The notes under the pieces: generated by a model | Seen by the model: only the letters and a program-made list of their open reading frames with translations | Database searches by the model: none | Told to the model about the DNA's origin: nothing | Position numbers and translations under genes: made by a program | Shown here: one piece after another, positions 45,901 to 57,023 of the stretch | How positions within the stretch are numbered: position 1 is the stretch's first letter | Layout of the letters: every line of letters begins with the position of its first letter | NCBI GenBank assembly: GCA_947568835.1 | Contig: OX387608.1 | Coordinates: 11,632,001-11,696,000 of the forward strand | Direction of reading: 5' to 3' | Length of the DNA: 64,000 nt | Source of the DNA: Protonemura montana | Lineage: Eukaryota; Arthropoda; Insecta; Plecoptera; Nemouridae

Positions 45901-47590
45901 AGTGTACATTTTGTGCAAGTGTGTGGGATGTTCAGTGTACATTTGGTTCCAGTGTGTGGGATGTTCAGTGTACATTTGGAGCAAGTGTGTGGGATGTTCA
46001 GTGTACATTTGGTGCAAGTGTGTGGGATGTTCAGTGTACATTTGGTGCAAGTGTGTGGGATGTTCAGTGTACATTTGGAGCCAGTGTGTGGGATGTTCAG
46101 TGTACATTTGGAGCTAGTGTGTGGGATGTTCAGTGTACATTTGGTGCAAGTGTGTGGGATGTTCAGTGTACATTTGGTGCAAGTGTGTGGGATGTTCAGT
46201 GTACATTTGGAGCCAGTGTGTGGGATGTTCAGTGTACCTTGGTGCAAGTGTAGGGATGTTCAGTGTACATTTGGTGCAAGTGTGTGGGATGTTCAGTGTA
46301 CATTTGGTTCCAGAGTGTGGGATGTTTAGTTTACATTTGGAGCCAGTGTGTGGGATGTTCAGTGTACATTTGGTGCAAGTGTAGGGATGTTCAGTGTACA
46401 TTTGGTGCAAGTGTGTGGGATGTTCAGTGTACATTTGGTTTCAGAGTGTGGGATGTTCAGTGTACATTTGGTGCTAGTGTGTGGGATGTTTAGTGTACAT
46501 TTGGTGCAAGTGGGTGGGATGTTCAGTGTACATTTGGTTCCAGTGTGTGGGATGTTCAGTGTACATTTGGTGCCGGTGTGTGGGATGTTCAGTGTACATT
46601 TGGTTTCATTGTGTGGGATGTTCAGTGTACATTTGGTGCCGGTGTGTGGGATGTTCAGTGTACATTTGGTGCCGGTGTGTGGGATGTTCAGTGTACATTT
46701 GGTGCAAGTGGGTGGGATGTTCAGTGTACATTTGGTTCCAGTGTGTGGGATGTTCAGTGTACATTTGGTTCCAGTGTGTGGGATGTTCAGTGTACATTTG
46801 GTTCCAGTGTGTGGGATGTTCAGTGTACATTTGGTGCAAGTGTGTGGGATGTTCAGTGTACATTTGGTTCTAGTGTGTGGGATGTTCAGTGTACATTTAG
46901 TTCCAGTGTGTGGGATGGTCAGTGTACATTTGGTGCCAGTGGGTGGGATGTTCAGTGTACATTTGGTTCAAGTGTGTGGGATGTTTAGTGTACATTTGGT
47001 CCCAGTGTGTGGGATGTTCAGTGTACGTTTGGTTCCAGTGTGTGGGATGTTCAGTGTACATTTGGTGCAAGTGAAGGGATGTTCAGTGTACATCTGGTGT
47101 CAGTGTGTGGGATGTTCAGTGTACATTTGGTTCTAGTGTGTGGGATGTTCAGTGTACATTTGGTGCAAGTGAAGGGATGTTCAGTGTACATTTGGTGCAA
47201 GTGTGTGGGATGTTCACTGTACATTTGGAGCCAGTGAGTGGGATGTTCAGTGTACATTTGGTGCAAGCGGGTGGGATGTTCAGTGTACATTTAGTTCCAG
47301 TGTGTGGGATGTTCAGTGTACATTTAGTTCCAGTGTGGGGGATGTTCAGTGTACATTTGGTTCCAGTGTGTGGGATGTTCACTGTACATTTGGTTCCAGT
47401 GTGTGGGATGTTCACTGTACATTTGGTTTCAGTGTGTGGGATGTTTAGTGTACATTTGGTTCCACTGGGTGGGATGTTCAGTGTTCATTTTGTTCCAGTG
47501 GATAGGATGTCCAGTGTTCATTTAATGCTAATGGGTGGGATGTTCAGTGTTCAGTTGGTGCCAGTGGTCGGGATGTTCACTGTATCTACC
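42950..47590 (+). repeat. 33-bp minisatellite array, about 4.6 kb and 140 units
   Basis: The unit is TGTGGGATGTTCAGTGTACA followed by TTTGGTGCCAGTG or variants (TTCCAG, TGCAAG, AGCCAG), 33 bp; some units are 32 bp (GTGTAGGGATG). The period is a multiple of three, so long open frames (up to 431 codons) appear in several frames on both strands. They encode only the repeating WDVQCTFGASV-type peptide or its antisense, and I do not call them genes. A 1.95-kb block is duplicated inside. Confidence 0.97.
43295..47216 (+). repeat. Tandem duplication of about 1.97 kb inside the minisatellite
   Basis: 43295-45243 and 45268-47216 are almost identical at a spacing of 1974 bp, changing to 1973 after a one-base difference near 46237. 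I found one further substitution (43678 versus 45652). Order and identity of all variant units are kept, so this is a recent block duplication rather than unit-by-unit drift. Confidence 0.85.
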
Positions 47591-48439
47591 TTGCGATGAT
47601 GTTAGTGTCTCGAAGAAACAGGAACTTATAAATGTAGACGGCAAAGTAATCACGTGCATTCAATTTTTGTTCTCCGATTTCTGATTTGCAGCTGACAACT
47701 TTTTCCTAGCTCTCTAGTAAAATAACAAGTTTTTCACAAAATCTTTACCGGGAATTTATTTTTGAAATATATACAGTTGTTGCAGATCAATGTGTCATTT
47801 ATATTTTTCCCTCACATCAAATATATTGTCCGGCTTTCGTTCGCAAATCCATCTTTTGTACGTTTCCCAACTTTTTCACGCATTTGGAATTCTTCCTACG
47901 GCAACTATCTATCCCTTTGACAATACCGTTTTCCAGAAAAGGAAAATACGATACCTATATTTATCCTGTAAAGCTCTGTATTCTTTATTCACATCCAACA
48001 TAATGCGATCAAAGCTATGTGTAGAAATGTATCTTTCTTTCACCTATTTTGTCATCCATACCAAAGCTTACATTTCCTTTGTGTCTGGCGTGTACGTGTT
48101 CCATGGATTTGGTACGATGCCATTAGCTGAAACCAGAGGACCTCAAACGCTGACCAGCCTTACTGAACAAAGTGTAGGATACTCAACCGTAGGATCAAAG
48201 ATAACTCATAAGGCTTCATTAATCAACTTTAGCTAGGATGATGCTCTATCTTGATAATAATTTCATCTGCTATTTTGACTTTAAGTGCTTTGTACGATAT
48301 GACAAAATACTACTAGCGTGAGCATGCAAAGTACTTTTTGACCAAAAACCAAAGCGGATTTTAAGTGGTTGATCGAATTTATTATCCAAATATTCTTAAG
48401 GTTTCCAATCAGTCAGAGCCACAGCGATGTGTTTGCGAA

Positions 48440-48740
48440 AATTGGTGGCCACGACGACTATTATACTGAACCAAAATGGAGATCGGCCAGAGAAGAACTC
48501 ACATTTGAAATTGTATTTATTTTTATTTCTGGCAGGTTACTCGCATTTGAGACTAGTTTACGCTCAATTAATATTTATTAATGCTCGCCTCAATGATTGA
48601 CATATACATGTCTTTATATTTTAAGTCGTTATTATTTAATTGTAGAGATTATTTTTAAAGGGCTGCTGTAAGCTCAATCTGGTATCATCCTTCGTAACTT
48701 AGTACTGCCGTCCATTTTGATCAGCAGACAGTTTCACATT
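48440..48740 (+). mobile_element. MITE-A copy, diverged
   Basis: GGTTACTCGCATTTGAGACT, GTTTACGCTCAATTAATATT and TTATTTAATTGTAGAG are clear. The left end is degraded and the right end keeps ATCAGCAGACAGTTTCACA. Confidence 0.7.
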
Positions 48741-48842
48741 AGAAAAAAAATCTCACTAATTGGAAACGCAATGCTTATACTAATATCACAGTCACGCATA
48801 TCCCGTTTAGACAATATGTATATGGAATAACATCGTTAAGAA

Positions 48843-49233
48843 CTAAACGGATTGTCATGTTGAAAACACCGGTTCTCATGAGATCACCAATGATAAGCCA
48901 CACTGCGCTAAGTCAATACACATGATCAGTTCTGTTCGGGAGAGAGGTTGAAGGGATGAGGGTTAGCACAGCAACTTCACTCGCCTTGCTCATCAACCTC
49001 TCGACAGCATGGATTTGTGGAGGAATCTTGTTCGCGTTGTTCGGTAGGGACGTTAAGCCAGTGGTGGCCCTGGTAACCTTCGACAGACGAAGACTACTTG
49101 CCGGCACAGAGTTTTCCCTATTCCCTTTTAAGCTAGGTTTTGTTCCCCATCACTCATTCATTCACCGACTCCATTGAGTGCCACAGGGTCCGTTGTCAAA
49201 ACAGTGCACCACTAAACCCCACAAATCAATCAA
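48843..49233 (+). mobile_element. 5S-derived SINE next to Fbxl16 exon 3
   Basis: Contains CACCGGTTCTCATGAGATCA, GGATTTGTGGAGGAATCTTG, GCCGGCACAGAGTTTTCCC and a CACAAATCAATCAAC tail. The 5S-like box C is lost. It ends 38 bp before exon 3, only a few bases before a CTAAT branch-point candidate (49238-49242). Confidence 0.85.
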
Positions 49234-49271
49234 CATCCTAATGGTGTGCCATTCTATTTTCATGTTCACAG

Positions 49272-49467
49272 TGCACTCACTGCCAAACCTGACGATCCTG
49301 AGCCTCTCCGGGTGCAGCAAGATCACAGACGACGGCGTCGAGTTAATCGCAGAAAACCTACAGAAGCTACGCAGCCTGGACCTCTCTTGGTGTCCACGGA
49401 TCACGGATGCTGCCCTCGAGTACATCGCTTGTGACCTCAACCAGCTGGAGGAGCTCACTCTCGACAG
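49272..49467 (+). CDS. Fbxl16: F-box/LRR-repeat protein 16, coding exon 3
   Basis: Completes codon 337 and encodes up to residue 401 plus two bases. Acceptor TTCATGTTCACAG, donor GTAACA, so the exon is phase 1 to phase 2. The protein reads [59 protein letters not shown] and EELTLDR: three consecutive LRRs almost identical to the vertebrate FBXL16 sequence, hence strong purifying selection. The remaining repeats (roughly 80-100 residues) must lie beyond position 64000; I found no further exon in the last 14.5 kb. An antisense open frame over this exon is a shadow. Confidence 0.96.
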
Positions 49468-49477
49468 GTAACAAATC

Positions 49478-49840
49478 TAGGGCCTGTAGACTTCTTTAGC
49501 AGGTTCGCCAAAGATATATCTCACCCAATGAAGTCATGTGTTTGAATTGAAATTGATACTATCATGATTAGTTGGGCCCAGCAAAGTCTTGCGAGATTTC
49601 CATAGCCGACCATCTAAAATAGATTGAAAATATTTCGATGGATGGCGTCAATTGTAATTTAGTCTTGTCTTACTTACACTGCTTTACATGTTGACCTCAT
49701 CTCTCTCTATCCCTCACTTTCTGTCACTTATGCGACGCTAACGCACTACTGCGGCGGATTTCTTAACTATTATTGCAGCTATTTCTTTCGCTTTTCTGAT
49801 CCCCTTAAAGGATTGCATAGCCTTATATCTGTGACCGCTA
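49478..49840 (+). repeat. Dispersed repeat G, copy 1
   Basis: Starts CTAGGGCCTGTAGACTTC and includes ATGGATGGCGTCAATT, a pyrimidine-rich CTCATCTCTCTCTATCCCTC stretch and CTACTGCGGCGGATTTCTTA. Matches 55755-56135 in the same order. It begins 10 bp after the exon 3 donor. Element class unknown. Confidence 0.75.
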
Positions 49841-50144
49841 TATTTGGTAACCTTTGAAAACTTTGAGAACGTAATTTTAACGCAATTTTCAGATGAGTAA
49901 AACTATTATTTGGACAATTTAAAGCCAAAAACACACATGGAATAGTCAGAGCATTTCACCGAAGAATCAAAAGCTCGGGTTAATTTTATCAAGCTCTATA
50001 CTTTTATAGAAAAAAAGTCCGGTTAGAAAATTTGAATTTAAATTAGCCAGCGAGGTACATAGATCAAAAAGACAAGGCACGGATGTTTTCTTCACAGGTT
50101 CTTGCTTATACCGTCGAGTTTATAGAATTTATTATGAGTCAGAG

Positions 50145-50485
50145 GTCCAGCGTTAATGTTAAAATTTCTGCTGAGCAAACGAGCCGGCAACACTTGGTAA
50201 CAGTAGGTGCCACCCGAAGAAGTTTGTGACAGACCTTTTTAACAAACCTCTATAGTTAAATAATTACGACTGAAGATATCAATTCATGTGTATACACATG
50301 AATAGTTGAGGTTAGTAATAATTCAGGTTAATTGAATGTAAATCAGTTTCAATAGCGAGTAATCTGCGAGAAATAACGTAATACAATTTTTTTAACACTT
50401 GAAAATATGGTGACTCCACTTAAAAGCATCCAACATTTTTGTCGGCAAAGTAGTCATTTGGTGGCCATTTTACGCGAGGACAGCG
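50145..50485 (-). mobile_element. MITE-A copy, minus orientation
   Basis: From CCAGCGTTAATGTTAAAATT and GAGCAAACGAGCCGGCAACA to GGCAAAGTAGTCATTTGGTG. Well preserved. Confidence 0.85.
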
Positions 50486-52404
50486 CTTTGATAATACTTT
50501 TAGTTGAAACGTTAAGCCAACGCAACCCTGGCCACAGCGCACTTTTAATTATATGCACACTACCAGCTACTATCAAAAGGAAATTAACCTAAAGCCAATG
50601 AGCCAGAATGATCACAGTTCAGCTATTTCGCATCATGTTTATCTGAAATGCACATATAAAGTTCAGTCCACTAGGGTCTTCATACTCCAGAAAAGTCTGG
50701 ATCTCTCTGGTGTATTCCTGTACATCACACTAAAGACATGGGCTGAGCAGAGATTGCACCGGTTTTACTCAGCCATGAGAATTTCTGGTGGTTACCATAA
50801 GGAAAAAGATCGTAAAATGTATACGGAATTAGGTCAAAACGGGGAAATAGTAAAATAATACGAGGAAATTATGCACTGAAGTAAAATAAAAGCGAAATAA
50901 AAGGTAACATTACGACGACATCTTTCCTGGAAAACTAGAGACATCCGTGAAATGGCGAGGAAGAAGGGGTTTATGTCGTACAGGAGCTACATTCGCAGGT
51001 GTTTCATCTTTTTACGCTGCATTTTGTAGACGTGAGATACAGGGAAATTGTGGAAACTGCGAGAGGCTGGAGAATAGAGAAATGTTGGGGATGAGATTTG
51101 ACAGATAGGTGTGACATTCGCTCGAGCCAAGTCGGTATATGGGAGGAAATTATAAAAAAAAATAAAAAACATGTGGGATGTACGAAAATGGAGAGGAAAT
51201 TTCGAGGAAGCGCGGAAAATGAAAAAAGGTTGAGTGTGTAGGTAAGTCTCTTGCTATGGGGAGCTAACAAACTGTAAGATTTTCTAACAAGAGAGCTTTT
51301 CTTTAAAATTTTTTCCGATGAAATGAGATGAGGTAACACACTTTCCCGGTGATATCAATGAAAAAAATGTAGGCTTTTCTTTAAAAAAAAAATGTTATTT
51401 AATCGCATTCCTGAGAAAGTACGGAACTAAGAAAAGGACAAGAAATAACAAGGTAAGAAAATTGTATTGAAACATATGAAATGTTCTCTGAAAAAGTATG
51501 TGGCAAACGAAATTCTCGGAAAATGGGATAAAATCTGGTGAACCTTGAGAAGAGATACGATTGTAAGTGACGAAAGAAAATTGGCGGAAAAAGCGCGTGG
51601 GACATTTGGTGACGTACGCATCTCTCTTTCTACATCTTGAGGAAATCTGAAGATATATGCCTGACGCGCTCACGTTTTACTTGACGCCTTTTAATGGCCA
51701 AATGTCAGAAGTAAAGCGTGGGTAGCAATTTTTTTCAAAGAACATCTTTATCTCGGCGTTGCCTTACCTTGATTTTTAATCAACGGTTTCTTCTCTTTTC
51801 TCTGTCCTTGGTGCACTTTAAATCTTTCTTCTCGACAGGCATCGCGGTGAAAACTTTTTGTTTCTTTTAATAAGTTAGCCGAGATTGCTCTATACTCTAG
51901 GTAGCGTGAATGAAGCTAACTTTCATAGACCGTTTTTCAAGATTGTTGATGTGAAAATTACTTGAAAGCTTCCACAAGACTGATTATTTCAAAAATCTTC
52001 AAACCCCTATAAATAGCCATCTAACAAAAATCTCCCATCTCGTTTCGATCTAACGAATCCTTATCAACACCAATGTTCAATGATTATCGAGAGCTTTTCG
52101 GCTTTGAAAATGAACTTCTATATAAGAGAGCTCACAGATTCGCTCGACGTTACCTAAAAGTTGAACAAGCTAGAAGTAAGTTTTCTATCCCAACCAGAAT
52201 CCTGTTACACGGCCGAGAAAGTCGAAGGTAGACCCAAAACCAGAACTGCCATCTGAAACTCTGAACTCGACTCCTAGCGCTCAACTCGACTCAGCTTACA
52301 TACGAAAAGCATCTCCTGTTATTATTATGCCTATCAGAGTGGTTAGCCACAATAGTTAACGTTTAAATTGGGTATTAACATGGTATCGTACTACCATAAC
52401 GCTA

Positions 52405-52775
52405 CTGATAAGCTGTCTTCGAGCAAAATGGCCGCCAAATTGCTACCTTACCGACAAAAATGGAGGATATTACTAGGTGGAGTCACCGTCGTATGGGATG
52501 TTGTGAAATTTAAGTTTGTTTTATCTCGCAGATTACTCACATTTGAGACTGGTTTAAGCTCAATTAATCTGTTTTACTGGTAAACTTAACGACTGATATG
52601 TACCTATATATCGATATTTTTAGTCATAATTATTTATTTTAAGAGGTTTGTTAAAAAAGACGGCCGCAAGCGCTATCGGGTGACAGCTACCGTTACCACG
52701 TGTTACAGGTTACTTTGCTCAGCTGAAAGCTTACTCTAGCCCTCTCACTGAACCTATAAATTCAGTTATGTTATT
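52405..52775 (+). mobile_element. MITE-A copy
   Basis: GCTGTCTTCGAGCAAAATGG to ACGTGTTACAGGTTACTTTG and CTATAAATTCAGTTATG. Nearly full length. Confidence 0.85.
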
Positions 52776-53264
52776 TTGAAGTTCAAAAACAAAGCAAGCG
52801 CCATTCATACTCTGGTTTCCTGCCAGCTAATCGAAAAAAGAACATGATATGCACTCTCAAATCGCGATTAAAATTCAGCTGTCGTACAGATTTTTTTCAA
52901 CCCATGTCAAGAAGGAAATTCCTTCAATCAGTCAAATTCTCTTGAATGTTTGCTTAAAAAAACTGCAGGAAAAGTGGAACTTGAAGGTAAAAATAGGTTT
53001 GCATACCATTTTTTTAAAATAACATCTGATTTTCTAGAGAAAGTCAATTTTTAGGACCTAATTAATTTTCGACAGCTTTGATTAATGGCAAACCTATTCA
53101 TCATTCGGTAATTTTCAAGGAACATCCACGAGAAAAGTGGATTTTGGAGTTTTTTTTTTAATGGAAAGGACGACACAATTACAATGTTTCTCCAAGCTCG
53201 AGAAAGAAAAGTGAAATCTATTTTCACCTGAGTCTAAGTAAAAACCCTCCAGAAAACAGGACAC

Positions 53265-53545
53265 CTTTCTCTACAGCCTACCAGCTGATGAGTTTAGGCC
53301 ACCAAAACCCGATCACTCTTGCCGATCGGTTGACTGGATGTGTAGCTATGGCAACCCGAGCTCCACGAATAGCATCAAAGGAGTCCCTGTACGCTTGGGG
53401 TGCTTTCCCTGGGCCTCACCTCACCTGGGATAGGGAACCAGTCGACTGCGAGACGGTGTTCTCGCCACTGACTGGCCTCGGTGGTCAGTGTTCAGTTCAG
53501 CCGGCGTCCTTATGGAGGGGCTATCCGAGGGAAACCGACATTTCC
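53265..53545. other. Unexplained GC-rich block
   Basis: About 280 bp of much higher G+C than the flanks, ending sharply before a T-tract (53551-53560). A 118-codon open frame (53288-53644) covers it but shows no domain I recognise. The sharp boundaries suggest a fragment of an inserted retroelement or retrocopy. Not seen elsewhere in the window. Confidence 0.35.
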
Positions 53546-54607
53546 AAAGTTTTTTTTTTTGTATTGCATGTTCTTATTAAAGCCAGAGGTATTGTTAATT
53601 TCATGGGGTCATTTGTATCTGCTGATTACGAGCTCAGAATGTAATCAAAATTCAAAATTTAAAGTGTCTGCTTAAAATCTGAATTTTGATTAACTGCAAT
53701 CAGCGACAACTTGAGAATTCACAACTTTCTAAAATGTTGTTTATGTTCGTTTATTTACTGTGCATAAGAACCCGTTGGTTTTAGTAAAATACTCCTTTGG
53801 TTTTACGCCATTGCTTTGTTCGACAGCGGTCGGTTTTAAATAAATTATATACCCATTTTATCATTAGCAACACTAATTACCTCTCAAAACTTGATGCCCA
53901 AATTGAGGGAATTGAGAGGTTATTACTGTTCCTCATAATAAAATACCCGCAAGCGTTATTATAATTGAAAAATAAGAATAATCGTAAAATAATTGCAAGC
54001 GTTTGCAATTTAAATCAGATTTTGCACAAATTAGGCTCATCTCCATGTAATAATTTTATTTTGTCTTCACCAGCTCTTAACTCTTATGCTGGGCTTTACA
54101 AAATACAGCCGTGAGCTGAGTGTTTAACCACTTTCTACGAGATTTTCATTTTGACATGTGCTTTTCAATCATTTCTGACAATCTTAGAATTACTTTAGAT
54201 TCACGTCGCATATGGGGAGTTTTCTGTACCACAATATAACTATTATTAGCATGTGTGCAAAACTGTATAGCCCCTGGGAATTAGGGGTAAAGACTCAAAT
54301 CAAAATGGGGTCTAGAAGCCCATTGTTTTTGTTATGAGTGCCAAGGGGAAGAAATCTTAAGATTAAACTACTTCGAAAAATTCAGATAAAACCGTCGAAC
54401 AAACAATTTCTTGAATTAAAAAAAAAATTAAAAACTCTTTAAAAGCTGCGAAGAAAAATGAACAAGCCATTGGGAATATGGATTGACTTTTTACCTGCCA
54501 TTAAGGAGTGAAAAACCAGTTTGGAAATATTTTGGAAATATGTTTCAAAAATGTTGAGGAAAAAATCAAGATTTTCTTTTGTTGTTTCACGGTCGAGGGG
54601 TCGAGGC

Positions 54608-55104
54608 TAGGGTTGCCATAATTAAAATTTCGGAAGGCGGGACAAATTGTAACAAACGAAAATTAGTTAGGCCGGAGCCTCGGGGGACAGACAGAGCCCC
54701 CCAAAAAATAAAGGTGTGGATGTGGGAACAGGATTTGAGGGCCATTTTCAGCAAAGTTACGCATTTTAGATATATTAAGGTTTTTCTTGGCACTTGAAAT
54801 CCTGAGTCATATTTATGCATCAACTTTAAATTTAGCAGCAGGAAATTTAGGTATAATTCGTATAACTATTGAAAAAATATCTATATTTCATCACAGATTT
54901 TTAAATTTTTTGTTGGGACAGTTCACGTACAATCATAATGTCATTGGCACAATAAGAGGAACAATTAGCTATTTATAAGGAACATTGCAAATGCAATGAT
55001 CGATTTCGTGATTTTTTTAAAGAAAATTACGATCGAGCGGGACGCGGGACTTTTGAGTGAAAAGCGGGACTGTCCCGCCGTGAGCGGTACGTATGGCAAC
55101 CCTA
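54608..55104 (+). mobile_element. hAT-like MITE, 497 bp, with 8-bp target duplication
   Basis: Terminal inverted repeats TAGGGTTGCCATA and TATGGCAACCCTA. Flanking 8-mers GTCGAGGC (54600-54607) and GTCGAGAC (55105-55112) match at 7 of 8 positions, the duplication length of hAT transposons. A GGGACTGTCCCG palindrome lies near the right end. No transposase. Confidence 0.8.
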
Positions 55105-55754
55105 GTCGAGACGGACTACGATATTCCTTTTTGACTGAGGTAATACGTGAATACGTCGTCACCTATAAAAGGGCTGTGAAGGTGAGAAATCGGTGCGAAC
55201 GATGGACTTGTAGCAGGAACACCAAGTATATAAACACTGTGCGAAAAGCGAATATTATGATGAATATCTCTTTTGAGTTGAGAGAGGCTGCTCAACGCTC
55301 AAAAGTGTTCTTATTACTATTTTTACCTTTCGAAAAGATGAAAGGCGGATTACGCTCTTCAAATATATTTTCCTCTACCTACAGATGTAAAGAAAAATAT
55401 TACGCTTTTTGTCTGTTTGTGTTTGGGATTTAGGAGTGGGATTTATTTTTTATTGAGATTGCGACGTTACATCAAATGTTACAGCTAAATTGTATTCTGA
55501 CGCTTGCTATTTCGCGTTGTAAAATTTGATTCGCAGGATCTCCACGAGTTTTAAGGATCTCCCTAGAGATACTGAAAAAATATGACGAGTCCTTGCCTCT
55601 ATTCACTTTCATACTATCGCTTCATCAGGGAATTCAAACATCCGAGCTTGGTGATATAAAAAAAAAATGCCAAAATACCCGCCAGCAATATAAATAATTA
55701 CATTTTTCTACGGTAGCATAAACAGGCAGATTTTTTTAAGATATAATCTGAATT

Positions 55755-56135
55755 CTAGAACCTACAGACTTCTTTTGCAGTTTTACCAAAAATATATCTA
55801 GCCCAGATCCCATGATGGTTTCGAACATCGAATTTCCATTTGAAACTGCAAGATGTGGTTGAGTACCGCAAAGTTTTGCGGGATTCCTCTCATCGACCAG
55901 ATATAGTTTGGACCTCTACCGGTGGATGGCGTTATTTTGCAATTTGACCTTGTTCCATCGTATTGCCTACTATCCTAACATTTTCTTTCTATATCTTTCT
56001 CTCTCACTCTCCTATTCGCACTAGCGCGATGCTAACCACTACTGTGGCAGATTTCTAAACTATTCCTACAGCCTTTAATGATCCCCTGCAAGGATGGCAT
56101 CTCGTTAGGTATATATATATCTGTGTAAGTTATAT
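55755..56135 (+). repeat. Dispersed repeat G, copy 2
   Basis: CTAGAACCTACAGACTTC, GTGGATGGCGTTATTTTGC, a CTTTCTCTCTCACTC stretch, CTACTGTGGCAGATTTCTAA and ATCCCCTGCAAGGAT correspond to copy 1 at 49.5 kb. Confidence 0.75.
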
Positions 56136-56169
56136 ATGTGGGATCAGCTTATTACTAGAGCTGGTTAAC

Positions 56170-56320
56170 GCCAATTTAGTGGTGTAATTTTTAATTTTAG
56201 AGATTTGCTAAAAAAAGACGGCCGCAAGCACCACCTAGTGGCCACCTCGGTTACTACGTGTTGACGGCTCGTTTGGTCCGCAGAAAGTTTAACATTGGCG
56301 CTTTGACACTGACTTTTAAC
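56170..56320 (+). mobile_element. MITE-A right half
   Basis: GACGGCCGCAAGCACCAC, GACGGCTCGTTTGGTC and CAGAAAGTTTAACATTGGCG. The left half is missing; it follows directly after repeat G. Confidence 0.75.
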
Positions 56321-56512
56321 TTTAAGCCCAAAGCTTGCGTTCATTTTGGTTTTCTCCATGAAAATATCACTTTGATACGGTGACGTATTCACATTATGGA
56401 GCTAAACGAGTCTTCATGTTTTTCCGGTATTTTTTCCGCCACATCGCCATGACAGATGGAATATTTTAGGAATGCTAACTCGGTGTGAATTCTTTTATTA
56501 TGAACACTTCTA

Positions 56513-56795
56513 CCGTCTAAAAAAATGTATGCCCAAACGGGGACGCGAACACCAATCGTCACCTATCGCGGGTGTTGCTCTAATCCATTGAGTTACTTAG
56601 ACACATGGTTTTTGAGACGATTTTAGTGTATTTGATGAGAATAACGGATCTCATGAGAACGACGGATCTCATCAAACACACAAAAATAATCTCGAAAAGC
56701 ATGTGTCCAAGTAGCTCAATGGATTAGAGCAACACCCGTGATAGGTGGAGATCGGGATTTTCGAGTACCCGTTTGGGCATCAATTTTTTAGACGG
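56513..56795. mobile_element. Fold-back element: two tRNA-like arms in inverted orientation
   Basis: Arms 56513-56640 and 56667-56795 are reverse complements at roughly 85% by eye, with a 26-bp spacer. Each arm holds a tRNA-like sequence with box A (AGCTCAATGGATTAGAGC in the right arm) and a degenerate box B. The CCGTTTGGGCATCAATTTTT edge relates it to the 20.4-kb element. Confidence 0.75.
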
Positions 56796-56997
56796 TTATA
56801 GAGTTGATAATAATAAAATACACCGTGTATTGCAAGCGTTTGAAATTTAAATAAGATTTCAAATCGATATGAATTCAACTATAATTAGAAACCAGTGCCA
56901 CTACAACAGCACACACTCTCGCGACCGACGTCAATCCATTTTGGAGTGGTCCCTATGAACAGGGTCGATGCAATTGTCCCCTCGTCCCAACCCGCCG

Positions 56998-57023
56998 CCC
57001 GATTGCAAACTCTTGCAATCGGG
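56998..57023. repeat. Tight perfect hairpin, 11-bp stem, 4-nt loop
   Basis: CCCGATTGCAA, loop ACTC, TTGCAATCGGG, within a moderately GC-rich stretch (56890-57120) that matches no repeat here. Confidence 0.8.

Larger units (their letters stand above)
20154..49271 (+). other. Fbxl16: Fbxl16 intron 2 (29.1 kb)
   Basis: A GT-AG intron in phase 1. It holds most of the window's repeats: tRNA-like fold-back, SINE copies, family B copies including two expanded arrays, MITE-A copies, a 12-bp array, and a 4.6-kb minisatellite. Stretches 22540-24250, 24500-25530, 26890-29320, 29550-30215, 31900-32450, 34540-35880, 37650-41490 and 47600-48430 contain nothing I can assign apart from the sites listed separately. 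Open frames there (the longest is 148 codons at 47790-48236) have no recognisable domain and fit chance expectation. Confidence 0.85.

Noticed and set aside
42917-47599. Many long open frames (100-431 codons) on both strands
   Set aside because: They are by-products of a 33-bp tandem repeat whose length is a multiple of three; several frames on both strands are equally open and there is no start, splice or domain evidence.
47790-48236. 148-codon open frame in intron 2
   Set aside because: No recognisable domain or codon bias; one frame of this length is expected by chance in 64 kb of such composition.
49246-49434. Alternative frame over Fbxl16 exon 3
   Set aside because: Shadow of the true LRR frame, which matches FBXL16 along the whole exon.
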